Source of the DNA: Rhizorhapis suberifaciens
Lineage (GTDB): Bacteria; Pseudomonadota; Alphaproteobacteria; Sphingomonadales; Sphingomonadaceae
NCBI RefSeq assembly: GCF_014200045.1
Contig: NZ_JACHOV010000009.1
Location: 62,001 to 126,000 of the forward strand
DNA: 64,000 nt
Reading direction: 5' to 3'
Below the pieces are notes generated by a model. That model saw only the letters and a program-made list of their open reading frames with translations, searched no databases and was not told where the DNA came from. Positions 44,550 to 53,919 of this stretch are shown here, one piece after another. Numbering within the stretch: the stretch's first letter is position 1; each line of letters starts with the position of its first letter. The translations under genes and the position numbers were made by a program.

Positions 44550-45332
44550 GTGGCAGCTGAATCAGGCAAGATCGATCCGATGCACCAGTTTGAGGTGCAA
44601 ACGATTTTTGACGGTTTCAATCTGGGAGGGCATCAGATTGCCTTCACCAACAGCGCTTTGTGGATGATCATCACGGCGTTTTTGCTGTGGCTGTTCATGT
44701 TGGGCGGCATGAGGCGGCAACTGGTCCCGGGCCGCTGGCAAGCCGCAGTGGAAAGCATGACCGGCTTTATCAGTTCGATGATGCGGGCAAATGTCGGGGA
44801 GGAAGGCAAGCGCTACACGCCCTATGTCTTTTCGCTGTTCATGTTCATCCTGTTCGCCAATGTGCTCGGCATGCTTCCGCTGGGTGTTGTCGGCCTCCAC
44901 GCCTTTACCTTCACCAGCCACTTCACGGTCACGGGCGTGCTGGCGATCATGAGCTTCTCGATCGTGCTCATCGTGGGTTTCTGGCGTCACAAATTCCATT
45001 TCTTTTCGCTTTTCGTGCCGCATGGCACCCCGTTGCCCATGATTCCCTTCATCTTCGTGATTGAATTGGTGTCTTTCATGGTGCGGCCGTTCAGTCTTGG
45101 TCTGCGACTGTTCGTTGCGATGACCGCCGGCCACGTCCTGTTGAAGGTGCTTGGCGGCTTCGTGATCAACAGCACCAACGCCGGAATCGGATATGGCTTG
45201 ACCGTGGGCGTATCGAGCTTCGCACTGATGATCGGCATCAGCGCACTGGAAGTGCTGGTTGCCGTGATCCAGGCCTATGTTTTTGCCCTTCTGACCTCGT
45301 TGTATATCAACGATGCGGTCAACCTTCACTAA
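44550..45332 (+). CDS. atpB: ATP synthase F0 subunit a
   Basis: 260 residues from a GTG at 44550 (MAAESGKIDPMHQF). Five to six transmembrane helices. The proton-channel helix contains RPFSLGLRLFVAMTAGHVLL with the essential Arg in LRLF (about residue 190) facing the c-ring. AGGGG lies upstream of the GTG. An ATG at 44580 is in frame but the longer start matches sphingomonad relatives. It works with AtpE to translocate protons at the inner membrane. Confidence 0.96.
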   Translation: MAAESGKIDPMHQFEVQTIFDGFNLGGHQIAFTNSALWMIITAFLLWLFMLGGMRRQLVPGRWQAAVESMTGFISSMMRANVGEEGKRYTPYVFSLFMFILFANVLGMLPLGVVGLHAFTFTSHFTVTGVLAIMSFSIVLIVGFWRHKFHFFSLFVPHGTPLPMIPFIFVIELVSFMVRPFSLGLRLFVAMTAGHVLLKVLGGFVINSTNAGIGYGLTVGVSSFALMIGISALEVLVAVIQAYVFALLTSLYINDAVNLH

Positions 45333-45376
45333 ATTTCTTCAACATTTCAACAAGTTCAGAAAAGGAGTTAATAATC

Positions 45377-45604
45377 ATGGACGCAGAAGCAGCAAAGCTG
45401 ATCGGTGCAGGTCTGGCCGCTATCGGTGCTGGCATGGCCGCACTGGGCGTGGGTAATGTATTCGGATCCTTCCTTGAATCCGCGCTGCGTAACCCGGCTG
45501 CCGCCGACGGTCAGCAGGGCCGCCTGTTTATCGGTTTCGCCGCGGCCGAACTTCTGGGTCTGCTGGCGTTCGTCGTCGCCATGATCCTGATCTTCGTTGC
45601 CTAA
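45377..45604 (+). CDS. atpE: ATP synthase F0 subunit c
   Basis: 75 residues, two transmembrane helices joined by the polar loop RNPAAADGQQGR. The proton-binding carboxylate is Glu58 in GFAAAELLGL. Gly-rich first helix (GAGLAAIGAGMAALGVGNVFG) packs the c-ring. AAAAGGAG precedes the ATG. It is 44 bases after atpB. Confidence 0.97.
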   Translation: MDAEAAKLIGAGLAAIGAGMAALGVGNVFGSFLESALRNPAAADGQQGRLFIGFAAAELLGLLAFVVAMILIFVA

Positions 45605-45673
45605 GACAGCGAAAGCGAATTGATTTTCCGCCGGGCGGCTCGCCGTCCGGCAGACATTATACGGACCAGTCCG

Positions 45674-46168
45674 ATGCCACAAATTTCCCAGATCGCCGCT
45701 ACTTACGCTTCGCAAATTTTTTGGTTGCTCGTGACCTTTGGCTTTGTTTTCGTGGTCATTGGCCTTGGGATGATGCCAAAGATCGAATCGACCGTGGAAG
45801 CGCGCGACAAGCGGATTTCCGATGATCTTGATGCAGCCAAGGCAGCACATGCCCGCGCCGATCAAATCGAGGAAGAATATCGGGCGAAAACGAACGAAAA
45901 CCGAGCGGCTGCGCAGAAAATTACCTTGGCGGCCAAGGGGAAGGCTGTAAAGGACGCTGAGAAGCGGTTGGCCAAGGCGGACGGCGAGATCGCGGACAGG
46001 CTAGCGGTGGCTGAGGCGCGCATTGCCGAAGCGACTGGCCAAGCCATGACGGAGATTGAAGTCATGGCGGCTGAAGCGGCGCTTGAAATGGTTTCAAAGG
46101 TTTCCGGGGCAAAGGCAAATTCAGCCGCGGCCACCAAGGCAGTAAAGGCAGCACTGGCCAATGGCTGA
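45674..46168 (+). CDS. ATP synthase F0 subunit b'
   Basis: 164 residues from the ATG at 45674 (MPQISQIAATYASQ); an upstream TTG at 45620 would add 18 residues but gives an atypical basic start. One membrane helix (about 13-33) then a long charged coiled coil rich in Ala, Glu and Lys, forming half of the peripheral stalk. Alphaproteobacteria carry b and b' as separate genes, and here the order b' then b is standard. It overlaps atpF by 8 bases. Confidence 0.92.
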   Translation: MPQISQIAATYASQIFWLLVTFGFVFVVIGLGMMPKIESTVEARDKRISDDLDAAKAAHARADQIEEEYRAKTNENRAAAQKITLAAKGKAVKDAEKRLAKADGEIADRLAVAEARIAEATGQAMTEIEVMAAEAALEMVSKVSGAKANSAAATKAVKAALANG

Positions 46169-46796
46169 AGCAGCAGAACAACTCGACGCCGGTTTGCAGC
46201 AGGTCGAACAGCATCTGGAGCACGCCGTAACGGCGGAAGATATGCCTCATGCGGGCCACGCCGCTTCGACTGAGGCCTCCGGAGCTCCGGAGGGGCATGC
46301 CGATCCCAAGGCGCTAGGCCTGGACGCCACCGCCTGGGTCAGCCTGGCGATGCTCATTTTCATTGCGGTCCTGCTTTGGAAGAAAGTGCCTTCTGCCATT
46401 GGCGGTGCGCTAGACAAGCGGATTGCCGGCATTCGTGAGCAGTTGGACGAAGCTGCAAAGCTGCGTGCCGAAGCCGAAGCGTTGCGGGCGGAATATGAGG
46501 CCAAGTTGACGGCAGCGGCCAAGGAAGCCGAAGATATGCGGGCTCGGGCCGAAGAAGAGGCAGATCACATTCTGGCTCAGGCGAAGCAGGACGCGACCGA
46601 TCTGATCGGCCGCCGCCAAAAAATGGCGGAAGACAAGATTGCAGCGGCGGAACGCACGGCTATCGCCCAGGTTCGTGCCAGGGCGGCCCAAGCAGCGACA
46701 GCCGCTGCTGAGACGCTGATTGCCGAGCATCATGATGCAGCCTCCGACAAGGCGCTTGTCGATAGCGCCATCAAGGGGCTCGGGTCGTTGAACTGA
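46161..46796 (+). CDS. atpF: ATP synthase F0 subunit b
   Basis: 211 residues. A long acidic, His-containing N-terminal extension (about 1-55) precedes the membrane helix (WVSLAMLIFIAVLLWKKVP, about 58-76). The rest is coiled coil (DKRIAGIREQLDEAAKLRAE and onwards). It pairs with b' in the peripheral stalk. The longer N-terminus compared with E. coli b is usual in this group. It ends the F0 operon; a 7-base hairpin follows. Confidence 0.94.
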   Translation: MAEAAEQLDAGLQQVEQHLEHAVTAEDMPHAGHAASTEASGAPEGHADPKALGLDATAWVSLAMLIFIAVLLWKKVPSAIGGALDKRIAGIREQLDEAAKLRAEAEALRAEYEAKLTAAAKEAEDMRARAEEEADHILAQAKQDATDLIGRRQKMAEDKIAAAERTAIAQVRARAAQAATAAAETLIAEHHDAASDKALVDSAIKGLGSLN

Positions 46797-47146
46797 ATCG
46801 AGACAGCTAGGATCTAGCTGCTTTAGTAGAAAGCTGGCTGGACCCTTCACACGGGGGCCCACCCTTTTCTGCCGATTTGGTCCCCGACCCTGGACTGCAG
46901 GAGATCGGTCCGCACAACCTATCCGGTGCGACCATTTCTAGTTCTCTGCAGCGACGTGCCATCAATCTGCATCAATGCCCGTCGTGTCGAGGCAAGTCGA
47001 GAGACACGCTCGCCCTTGGCCAGTGTGCCTCGATTTATCGCTCGGGGCAAACGGAGGAGATTTTGCGCAAGCCGATCCAACCGGGCTCATCGCAATCCGG
47101 ACGACGCATACTAGTCGCGTCGGTCAACCGAGCCTAAATAGGCGTT
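46797..47146. other. 350-base gap between atpF and uvrC with no recognised gene
   Basis: Apart from the hairpin at 46804-46820, neither strand shows a frame with convincing coding character. A plus-strand frame at 46877-47137 has no ribosome site and a composition unlike the neighbouring proteins. The stretch probably carries the uvrC promoter; a decayed gene remnant cannot be excluded. Confidence 0.5.
46804..46820 (+). terminator. perfect hairpin just after atpF
   Basis: CAGCTAG (46804-46810), GAT loop, CTAGCTG (46814-46820), 7 bases after the atpF stop. The following CTTTAGT is only weakly T-rich, so termination efficiency is uncertain. Confidence 0.45.
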
Positions 47147-49063
47147 ATGACCTCCCCGCAATCTCCTGACCGTTTCAACGAGGAAAAGGCTACCTACACT
47201 ATGCGTGGGTCGGGCCAACCCGACCTTGACGCCGGCGTCGCCGCCATTCGGGAAACGCTGAAAACCCTTCCTGTTCGACCAGGCGTCTATCGGATGCAGG
47301 ACGCGCGGGGCGACGTGCTCTATGTGGGGAAAGCGCGCGCGCTGAAAAATCGCGTGACCAACTATGTTCAGGTAGAGCGCCTTTCAAAACGCCTGCAGCG
47401 CATGGTCGCTCAAACCAGGTCGATGACGATTGTCACGACGAACAGCGAGGCAGAGGCGCTCCTTTTGGAGGCGCAGCTCATCAAGCGGTTCAGGCCGCCA
47501 TACAATGTCCTGCTTCGAGATGACAAAAGCTTCCCTTTCATATTGTTACGCCAGGATCATGCCTTTCCCCGGATTCAGAAACATCGCGGCGCGCGGAATA
47601 TCAAAGGGCTTTATTATGGACCATTCGCAAGCGCCGGGTCTGTAGGCAGGACGCTCAATGCGCTTCAAAAATTGTTCCTGCTGCGCAGTTGCACCGACAG
47701 CTTCTTTAACAACCGCTCTCGACCTTGCCTGCTATACCAGATCAAGCGGTGTTCCGCGCCCTGCGTGGGCCGCATTGGTCAAGACGAATATGCCGAGTTG
47801 GTGGCTGATGCGCAGGATTTTCTTGCTGGCAAATCCACCAAAGTGCAGCGCAAGCTGGGCAGTGCCATGCAGGCTGCATCCGATGCCATGGATTATGAAC
47901 TGGCGACGGTTTATCGTGACCGGCTGAAGGCCCTGACGTTCATCCAGGGCAGCCAGGCGATTAATGCGGAGGGTTTGGGCGACGCGGACATTTTCGCTAT
48001 GGCGGGCAAGGCGGGTTCGATCTGTATCCAGGCCTTTTTCATTCGGGGTGGCCAAAATTGGGGGCACCGTAGCTTTTTCCCGGTTCATACGGCCGACGTG
48101 TCCGATGAAGAAGTTTTGGAAAGCTTCATGGCGCAATTTTACGAAGAAGTGCCGCCGCCCAAGCTCATCCTTGCCGATCGCGCGCCGGCGGAATGCGATC
48201 TGCTAGCGGAGGCGTTGTGCGAACGTGTCGGGTCCAAGGTTCGTATTGAGGTTCCTCAACGCGGCGACCGGATGAAACTCATTCGTCAGGCTCAGCGTAA
48301 TGCGGTGGAGGCGCTCGACCGCCGCCTGGCCGAAGCGACGACCCAGGGTAAGATATTGCAGGAGTTGGCCGATCTTTTTGCATTGGAAGGGCCGCCCGAT
48401 CGCATTGAGATCTACGACAATAGTCACATCCAGGGCACCAATGCGCTGGGAGCGATGGTCGTGGCCGGACCGGAAGGCTTTCGCAAAAATGCCTATCGCA
48501 AGTTTAACATCAAACGGGCTGAAACCGTTCCAGGCGACGACTTTGCGATGATGCGGGAGGTGTTGGAACGCCGCTTCGCCAGGGCTCAAAAGGAGGATCC
48601 TGAGCGGGAAAAGGGCGATTGGCCTGACCTGGTGCTGATCGATGGCGGGCGGGGCCAGTTGAACGCCGTTCGCGGCGTATTGGAAGAACTGGGAATTGAG
48701 GATGTCGTGCTGGTCGGCGTGGCGAAGGGACCGGATCGCAATGCCGGGCGGGAGGTGTTTCACTTGCCGGACGGGCGGGAATTGACGCTGCCGATGAACA
48801 GCGCCGTATTATTCTATCTGCAACGCCTGCGCGATGAGGCCCACCGTTTTGCCATTGGCGCCCATCGTGCCAAGCGTAGCAAGGCGATCGGAACCAGCTC
48901 GCTGGACGAGGTGCCGGGCATTGGGCCAGCGCGGAAAAAGGCGTTGCTCATGCATTTCGGCACCGCACGAGCCGTAAGGGACGCGGCGCTTGAAGATTTG
49001 CAACGCGCACCCGGAGTCTCAAAAGCGGTCGCCCAAACCGTGTATGACTATTTTCATGGTTAA
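47147..49063 (+). CDS. uvrC: excinuclease ABC subunit C
   Basis: Dual-incision nuclease of nucleotide excision repair, 638 residues. The N-terminal GIY-YIG domain (about 40-120) has GVYRMQDARGDVLYVGKARA. The cysteine-containing middle follows, a UVR motif near 230-265 binds UvrB, the RNase H-like C-terminal nuclease contains IEIYDNSHIQGTNALGAMVV (about 420-439), and the helix-hairpin-helix end is EVPGIGPARKKALLMHFG. The start at 47147 lacks a clear ribosome site; a GTG or ATG slightly downstream (47198) is possible. Confidence 0.97.
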   Translation: MTSPQSPDRFNEEKATYTMRGSGQPDLDAGVAAIRETLKTLPVRPGVYRMQDARGDVLYVGKARALKNRVTNYVQVERLSKRLQRMVAQTRSMTIVTTNSEAEALLLEAQLIKRFRPPYNVLLRDDKSFPFILLRQDHAFPRIQKHRGARNIKGLYYGPFASAGSVGRTLNALQKLFLLRSCTDSFFNNRSRPCLLYQIKRCSAPCVGRIGQDEYAELVADAQDFLAGKSTKVQRKLGSAMQAASDAMDYELATVYRDRLKALTFIQGSQAINAEGLGDADIFAMAGKAGSICIQAFFIRGGQNWGHRSFFPVHTADVSDEEVLESFMAQFYEEVPPPKLILADRAPAECDLLAEALCERVGSKVRIEVPQRGDRMKLIRQAQRNAVEALDRRLAEATTQGKILQELADLFALEGPPDRIEIYDNSHIQGTNALGAMVVAGPEGFRKNAYRKFNIKRAETVPGDDFAMMREVLERRFARAQKEDPEREKGDWPDLVLIDGGRGQLNAVRGVLEELGIEDVVLVGVAKGPDRNAGREVFHLPDGRELTLPMNSAVLFYLQRLRDEAHRFAIGAHRAKRSKAIGTSSLDEVPGIGPARKKALLMHFGTARAVRDAALEDLQRAPGVSKAVAQTVYDYFHG

Positions 49064-49114
49064 ACGGCGGTTCCACATGATGGTTTCCGTTGTCCTACAA
49101 CCCTGGATACGTCG

Positions 49115-49846
49115 GTGACTCATATAAGGACGGCCGCAATTGTCTGCGCCATTCGCCACCATGGCGAACATGGAATAATTGCGCGGCTGTTGACGCACGA
49201 ACATGGGTTGGTCGCGGGCTATGTCCGTGGCGGCCGGTCGACTCGGCTGCGCCCCGTGCTGATGCCCGCCAATCTGGTGCAGGCGGAATTTCGCGCCAGG
49301 ACCGGCGAACAGCTTGCAAGCCTGACCATCGAGTTGGAACATAGTCGAGGCCCTTTGCTTGCCGAACCACTGCCTGCAGCCGCCATCGAATGGAGCTGCG
49401 CGCTCACTTCCGCCGCCTTGCCCGAGGAGCAGCCTTATCCTTCGCTGTACCAGGCGCTGGGGGCGGTGCTGGATGCGATTGAGGCCGCTCCCGCCGCGCG
49501 CGGTTGGGCGGTGGCTTTGGTGCGTTACGAATTGCTCATTCTTGTTGAGCTGGGCTTTGGGCTGAATCTCACTCGCTGCGCCATCACGGGAGAGGGTGTG
49601 CCTCTTTATGTCAGCGCAAAGACTGGTGCTGCTGTGAACGCCGATGCTGCAAAAGGCTATGAGCGGCAACTGCTTCGGCTGCCCCCCTTTCTTACTGGAG
49701 GAGGCATGGCCGACTGGCCTGATATATTTGACGGACTGTGTCTGACGGGCCATTTCCTTGAACGTTGGGTTATGACCGAACGGCGCCATGAAGTGCTGGC
49801 ATCGCGGGACAGGCTGGTGGAAAGGCTAAAAAGAGCGGTTGCGTGA
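49115..49846 (+). CDS. recO: DNA repair protein RecO
   Basis: 243 residues from a GTG at 49115 (MTHIRTAAIVCAIR). The N-terminal OB-fold includes HGEHGIIARLLTHEHGLVAG and the YVRGGRSTRLRPVL segment, followed by a helical domain; the usual zinc-finger cysteines are reduced (LTRCAITG present, partner not evident). RecO loads RecA on SSB-coated DNA with RecR. It lies 51 bases downstream of uvrC, a DNA-repair pair. Confidence 0.93.
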   Translation: MTHIRTAAIVCAIRHHGEHGIIARLLTHEHGLVAGYVRGGRSTRLRPVLMPANLVQAEFRARTGEQLASLTIELEHSRGPLLAEPLPAAAIEWSCALTSAALPEEQPYPSLYQALGAVLDAIEAAPAARGWAVALVRYELLILVELGFGLNLTRCAITGEGVPLYVSAKTGAAVNADAAKGYERQLLRLPPFLTGGGMADWPDIFDGLCLTGHFLERWVMTERRHEVLASRDRLVERLKRAVA

Positions 49847-49930
49847 TGTCGCTCGCTGCGGCATTGGCCTGTTCACCTGACCCCAGCCCCGAAGTTGAGG
49901 GGCAGTCCGAACGAATGTGGAGTTGACGGA

Positions 49931-50977
49931 ATGCTTATAGCGTTGCTGCCTGGAGACGGGATCGGACCGGAAGTCGTCGCCGAGGCGCGCAGAGTGCTGG
50001 ATGCGATGGGTTCGTGGGGCCTGACCTATGAGGAAGCGCCGGTGGGCGGCTCTGCCTATAAGGCCCAGGGTCATCCGCTTCCACCCCAGACGCTGGAGCT
50101 TGCGAAGCGTGCCGACGCCATTCTTTTTGGCGCGGTAGGCGATCCGGACTGCGACAATTTGGAACGGTCGCTGCGTCCCGAGCAAGCTATCCTGGGATTG
50201 CGAAAGGAACTTGGGCTTTTCTCCAACCTGCGCCCCGCCAAGCTGTTTCCGGAACTGGCTGATGCCTCCACCCTGCGTCCGGAGATCGCCAGCGCCATTG
50301 ACCTGATGATCGTCCGCGAATTGAACGGCGATGTCTATTTCGGCGAAAAAGGGATGCGCAAAACCGCCGACGGCCTGCGCGAAGGCTATGATCTGATGTC
50401 CTATAATGAGGCTGAGGTGCGGCGTATCGCGCATAGCGCCTTTCGCACTGCTCGCGCGCGGCGGCGAAAGCTTTGTTCAGTGGACAAGGCGAATGTCCTC
50501 GAAACCTCGCAATTGTGGCGCGACGTGGTGATAGAGGTCGCGACGGAATATCCGGACGTCGAACTGAAGCATATGTATGTGGATAATGCCGCGATGCAGT
50601 TGGTCCGCAATCCAGGACAATTCGACGTGATCGTCACCGGCAACCTGTTCGGGGATATATTGTCCGATCAGGCAAGCATGTGTGTCGGTTCCATCGGTCT
50701 GCTCGCCTCGGCCTCCCTCGATGTTAATGGGAAAGGACTTTATGAACCGATCCATGGCAGTGCGCCGGACATTGCGGGCAAGGGTATGGCCAATCCGCTG
50801 GCGACTATCCTTTCCGCCGCAATGATGCTTCGCTATTCCCTGGGGCTTGCCGAGGCGGCCGACCGGATCGACGCGGCAGTAGCCAAGGCATTGGCAAATG
50901 GTGCGCGGAGTGCCGATCTTGGTGGCTCGATGAGCACAAAGGGCATGGGAGACGCTGTTCTGGCAGCGCTGCGATAA
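49931..50977 (+). CDS. leuB: 3-isopropylmalate dehydrogenase
   Basis: Oxidative decarboxylation of 3-isopropylmalate with NAD+ in leucine biosynthesis. 348 residues from the ATG at 49931 ([15 protein letters not shown]), with GGAG upstream; the open frame from 49895 is an unlikely extension. Family signatures are [20 protein letters not shown], the substrate arginines, the catalytic Tyr in VYFGEKG, Lys in [11 protein letters not shown], and [20 protein letters not shown]. The C-terminal NAD-binding loop is [20 protein letters not shown]. Confidence 0.97.
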   Translation: MLIALLPGDGIGPEVVAEARRVLDAMGSWGLTYEEAPVGGSAYKAQGHPLPPQTLELAKRADAILFGAVGDPDCDNLERSLRPEQAILGLRKELGLFSNLRPAKLFPELADASTLRPEIASAIDLMIVRELNGDVYFGEKGMRKTADGLREGYDLMSYNEAEVRRIAHSAFRTARARRRKLCSVDKANVLETSQLWRDVVIEVATEYPDVELKHMYVDNAAMQLVRNPGQFDVIVTGNLFGDILSDQASMCVGSIGLLASASLDVNGKGLYEPIHGSAPDIAGKGMANPLATILSAAMMLRYSLGLAEAADRIDAAVAKALANGARSADLGGSMSTKGMGDAVLAALR

Positions 50978-50996
50978 TCTCGTATAAGGCTGAGAC

Positions 50997-52205
50997 ATGA
51001 AAAGAAAATCTGGTCAGGACCGGAGTATCACTGCCAAATGGCGGCCGGCTACACAGGCGATCCGTGGCGGGACCGCGCGGTCGGAATATGGCGAAACGTC
51101 CGAGGCGCTTTTCCTGACCTCCGGCTATGCCTATGACTGTGCCGAGGATGCGGCGGCGCGCTTTGCGGGCGAACAGTCCGGAATGACATACAGCCGACTG
51201 CAAAATCCGACCGTTGAAATGCTGGAACAGCGGATTGCGCTGATGGAGGGCGCTGAAGCTGCGCGCTGTACGGCCAGCGGTATGGCGGCGATGACCGCGG
51301 CTCTACTGTGCCAGCTGCAGGCGGGGGATCATGTCGTTGCAGGGCGAGCCCTTTTTGGCTCTTGCCGTTGGCTGACCGATACCCTCCTGCCCAAATTCGG
51401 CATCGAGACTACCGTGGTTGACGGCCGCGATATCGATGCCTGGCGGGCAGCCATTCGGCCCACTACGAAGGTGTTTTTCTTTGAAACCCCGGCCAATCCC
51501 ACGATGGACGTGGTCGATTTAAAAGCGGTATGTGGCCTTGCGAAGGAGCAGGGGATTGTGTCGGTGGTCGACAACGCCTTTGCTACCCCGGTGATGCAGC
51601 GCCCGCTCGATTTCGGGGCGGACGTCGTTGCATATAGCGCCACAAAGATGATGGATGGGCAGGGAAGGGTACTTGCCGGCGCCATTTGCGGTACGCAAGA
51701 TTTCATCATCAACACCCTCCTTCCGTTCACGCGCAACACCGGCCCGACCCTTAGCGCTTTTAACGCCTGGGTCGTGCTGAAAGGCCTGGAGACGCTGGAC
51801 CTCCGTATTCGCAAACAAAGCGAGAACGCGTTGTTGGTCGGTAGATTTCTTGAGGGGCGCGTTGCAAAGATTCTGCACCCGGGATTGCGTAGTCATCCTC
51901 AGCATGATCTTGCGATGAGCCAGATGAGCGCCTGCGGTCCGATCTTCTCGCTTTACGTCGGGGGCGGGCGGAAGGAAGCGCATGGCCTGTTGAATGGGCT
52001 ACAGCTTATCGACATCAGCAATAATATTGGCGATAGCCGTTCGCTCATGACCCATCCCGCCTCCACGACCCATTATGGAATGGCGGAAGCCGCGCGGCTT
52101 GAGATCGGCATTACCGAAGACATGTTGCGTATCAACGTGGGACTTGAAGATCCTCAGGACCTGATCGAGGATTTGGATCAGGCATTGACGGCCATCGGAA
52201 GATAG
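50997..52205 (+). CDS. metZ: O-succinylhomoserine sulfhydrylase
   Basis: PLP enzyme making homocysteine from O-succinylhomoserine and sulfide. 402 residues of the Cys/Met-metabolism PP family. The PLP lysine is Lys217 in VAYSATKMMDGQGR, a form typical of MetZ. Other marks are TYSRLQNPTVEMLEQRIALM, FFETPANPTMDVVDL and the C-terminal SLMTHPASTTH. It starts 19 bases after leuB, so leucine and methionine genes share a transcript and no riboswitch fits between. The start ATG has only a weak upstream purine run. Confidence 0.93.
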   Translation: MKRKSGQDRSITAKWRPATQAIRGGTARSEYGETSEALFLTSGYAYDCAEDAAARFAGEQSGMTYSRLQNPTVEMLEQRIALMEGAEAARCTASGMAAMTAALLCQLQAGDHVVAGRALFGSCRWLTDTLLPKFGIETTVVDGRDIDAWRAAIRPTTKVFFFETPANPTMDVVDLKAVCGLAKEQGIVSVVDNAFATPVMQRPLDFGADVVAYSATKMMDGQGRVLAGAICGTQDFIINTLLPFTRNTGPTLSAFNAWVVLKGLETLDLRIRKQSENALLVGRFLEGRVAKILHPGLRSHPQHDLAMSQMSACGPIFSLYVGGGRKEAHGLLNGLQLIDISNNIGDSRSLMTHPASTTHYGMAEAARLEIGITEDMLRINVGLEDPQDLIEDLDQALTAIGR

Positions 52206-52219
52206 GCGAATCTTAGCTG

Positions 52220-52618
52220 GTGTTGAGCCTTTTTCCCTTCAGTCAGACTACGGGCGACATTGTAGTCAGGGTCTCCGTGAGCTTTTTGCCGGAGCAATCG
52301 GAACCGGAAAGGGGGCGGTGGTTTTGGGCCTATCATATCCGGATTGAAAATAAGGGTGAAGAGCCGGTTCAGCTTCTCACCCGCCGATGGATTATCACTG
52401 ATGGGCGGGGTGTCCAGCATTGTGTCGAAGGCGAGGGCGTCGTCGGCGAGCAACCAGTGATTCAGCCGGCCGCCGCCTATGATTATGTCTCGGGTTGTCC
52501 GCTTTCCACGCCGACGGGAGCAATGCAGGGCAGCTATCAAATGCTTGTAGCCAATGGGCAGATCTTTGAGGTGGCAATTCCTCGATTTGCGTTGATCGCA
52601 TCAGCGGTGGCCGAATGA
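52220..52618 (+). CDS. apaG: ApaG-domain protein
   Basis: 132 residues from a GTG at 52220. A single ApaG/DUF525 immunoglobulin-like fold: VRVSVSFLPEQSEPERGRWF, then AYHIRIENKGEEPVQLLTRRW and YDYVSGCPLSTPTGAMQGSY, the most conserved stretch. The role is unclear; in enterobacteria it is linked to cobalt sensitivity and the apaH operon. Here it follows metZ by 14 bases and overlaps the LysR gene by 4. Confidence 0.92.
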   Translation: MLSLFPFSQTTGDIVVRVSVSFLPEQSEPERGRWFWAYHIRIENKGEEPVQLLTRRWIITDGRGVQHCVEGEGVVGEQPVIQPAAAYDYVSGCPLSTPTGAMQGSYQMLVANGQIFEVAIPRFALIASAVAE

Positions 52619-53409
52619 AGCGCACCCATTTGCCGCTAAATGGCTTGCGGGTGCTGGACGCCGCCGCGCGCCATTTAAGCTTCACTCGCGCTGCCGATGA
52701 ACTTGCGGTAACTCCAGCAGCGGTTGGTCAACAAATCCGGGCTCTAGAGGACATGCTGGGGGTTGTGCTCTTCCGTCGCACTCCCAAGGGATTGGAAATG
52801 ACGCCGGAAACCGAGGGCGGACTAGAGGCGCTTCGGCAGGGCTTCCTTCAATTTGAGGAAGCGGTGCGGGCCATGCAAGCGGGCCAGACCTCCAAATCTT
52901 TGACCATCGCGGCTCCGCGTGATTTTACGGCGAAATGGCTGAATGCTCGCCTGGCAACATATGCCGCAAGTGACGGTGAATTGCGTTTCTCCATGGTGGC
53001 GGCGGACGAGCCGCTGGATTTTACCGAGGCCAATCTGGACTTGGCGATATATCTGACTGAGAGTCCCGGTGAGCATGAAGGAGTTCGTCTTGGGGACGGG
53101 CTGTTCGTCACCGTGGAAGCGGCCGGTGGAGGGCCTGATTACAAGATAGACTGGCCTGGATGTCCCGCAGGGGATGGCACTGCAATCATGCGGGTGGCCG
53201 ATGCGGGACTTGCTATTGAGGCGGCTGCGAATGGTTTTGGCCATGCCAGCGTGCCCTTGCTGCTGGCGGAAAAAGACCTGAAGGATGGTCGAGTTCGGCA
53301 GGTTGGTGAGGCGCAGCCCTCTTCGCGGGCTTATTGGCTCATCGCGCCTTTGCCTCAATGGCGGCAGAAGAAGGTTAAGGTGCTCGTGGAAGCGCTGGCG
53401 GCGTACTGA
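52615..53409 (+). CDS. LysR-family transcriptional regulator (GcvA-like)
   Basis: 264 residues, short for the family (about 300). The N-terminal winged helix (about 7-65) is GLRVLDAAARHLSFTRAADE with the recognition helix TPAAVGQQIRALEDMLG. The effector domain (about 90-260) is abbreviated, with the GcvA-type LTIAAPRDFTAKWL start. It overlaps apaG by 4 bases. GcvA-like regulators control glycine cleavage or other targets; no target is evident here. Confidence 0.88.
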   Translation: MKRTHLPLNGLRVLDAAARHLSFTRAADELAVTPAAVGQQIRALEDMLGVVLFRRTPKGLEMTPETEGGLEALRQGFLQFEEAVRAMQAGQTSKSLTIAAPRDFTAKWLNARLATYAASDGELRFSMVAADEPLDFTEANLDLAIYLTESPGEHEGVRLGDGLFVTVEAAGGGPDYKIDWPGCPAGDGTAIMRVADAGLAIEAAANGFGHASVPLLLAEKDLKDGRVRQVGEAQPSSRAYWLIAPLPQWRQKKVKVLVEALAAY

Positions 53410-53469
53410 CGAAGCTGGATTGCGGCGCGAGTACGCCGGGAATTGCAGAGTTCAACGCCTACAGCATCC

Positions 53470-53841
53470 TTATTTCTGAACCTTCAGCCAGTCGATGATC
53501 GCCTTGCGCTTCGCGGGATCCTTCAATCCGGCAAAGGCCATTTTAGTGCCCGGGACGCTCTTGCGTGGATTTTCGAGGAAGGCGTTCAGCGCAGCATCAT
53601 CAAGCTTTTTACCCCAGCTCTTCATCGCCGGAGAGAAGTTGAAGCCAGCCTTGGTTCCAGCCTTCTCACCATAAACACCCGACAAATTGGGACCGATGCC
53701 GTGCTTGCCGCTGTCGTCGACCTTGTGGCAGACGGCGCATTGCGTAAAGGCTGACGGCTTGGACGGTGCCGCATGGGCCGGCGTCGCGATCACGCCCGCC
53801 AGGACGAAGGATAGGGCGCTCGGAAGGAAGAAACGCGTCAT
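53470..53841 (-). CDS. periplasmic class I cytochrome c
   Basis: Small electron carrier, 123 residues from the ATG at 53841, preceded by AAGAGG. A signal peptide (about 1-24, ending AHA) is followed by the haem site C35-A-V-C38-H39 and the sixth ligand Met101 in PGTKMAF. Conserved GIGPNLSGVYG and PRKSVPGTKM are typical of cytochrome c2/c550. It probably passes electrons between the bc1 complex and an oxidase. It is convergent with the LysR gene. The TTG start at 53859 is less likely. Confidence 0.94.
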   Translation of the reverse strand: MTRFFLPSALSFVLAGVIATPAHAAPSKPSAFTQCAVCHKVDDSGKHGIGPNLSGVYGEKAGTKAGFNFSPAMKSWGKKLDDAALNAFLENPRKSVPGTKMAFAGLKDPAKRKAIIDWLKVQK

Positions 53842-53919
53842 ATGACCTCTTTGTAACAATAGTTATGATTAGCCATGGAATAGCTGATTAAACATGAGGA
53901 CGCAAACCTCCAATCTCCA

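Noticed and set aside
46877-47137. 86-codon frame with a C-P-S-C motif upstream of uvrC
   Set aside because: No ribosome site or family match; a single short Cys motif is not enough.
50978-50996. SAM-type riboswitch before metZ, common in alphaproteobacteria
   Set aside because: Only 19 bases separate leuB and metZ, too few for a riboswitch.
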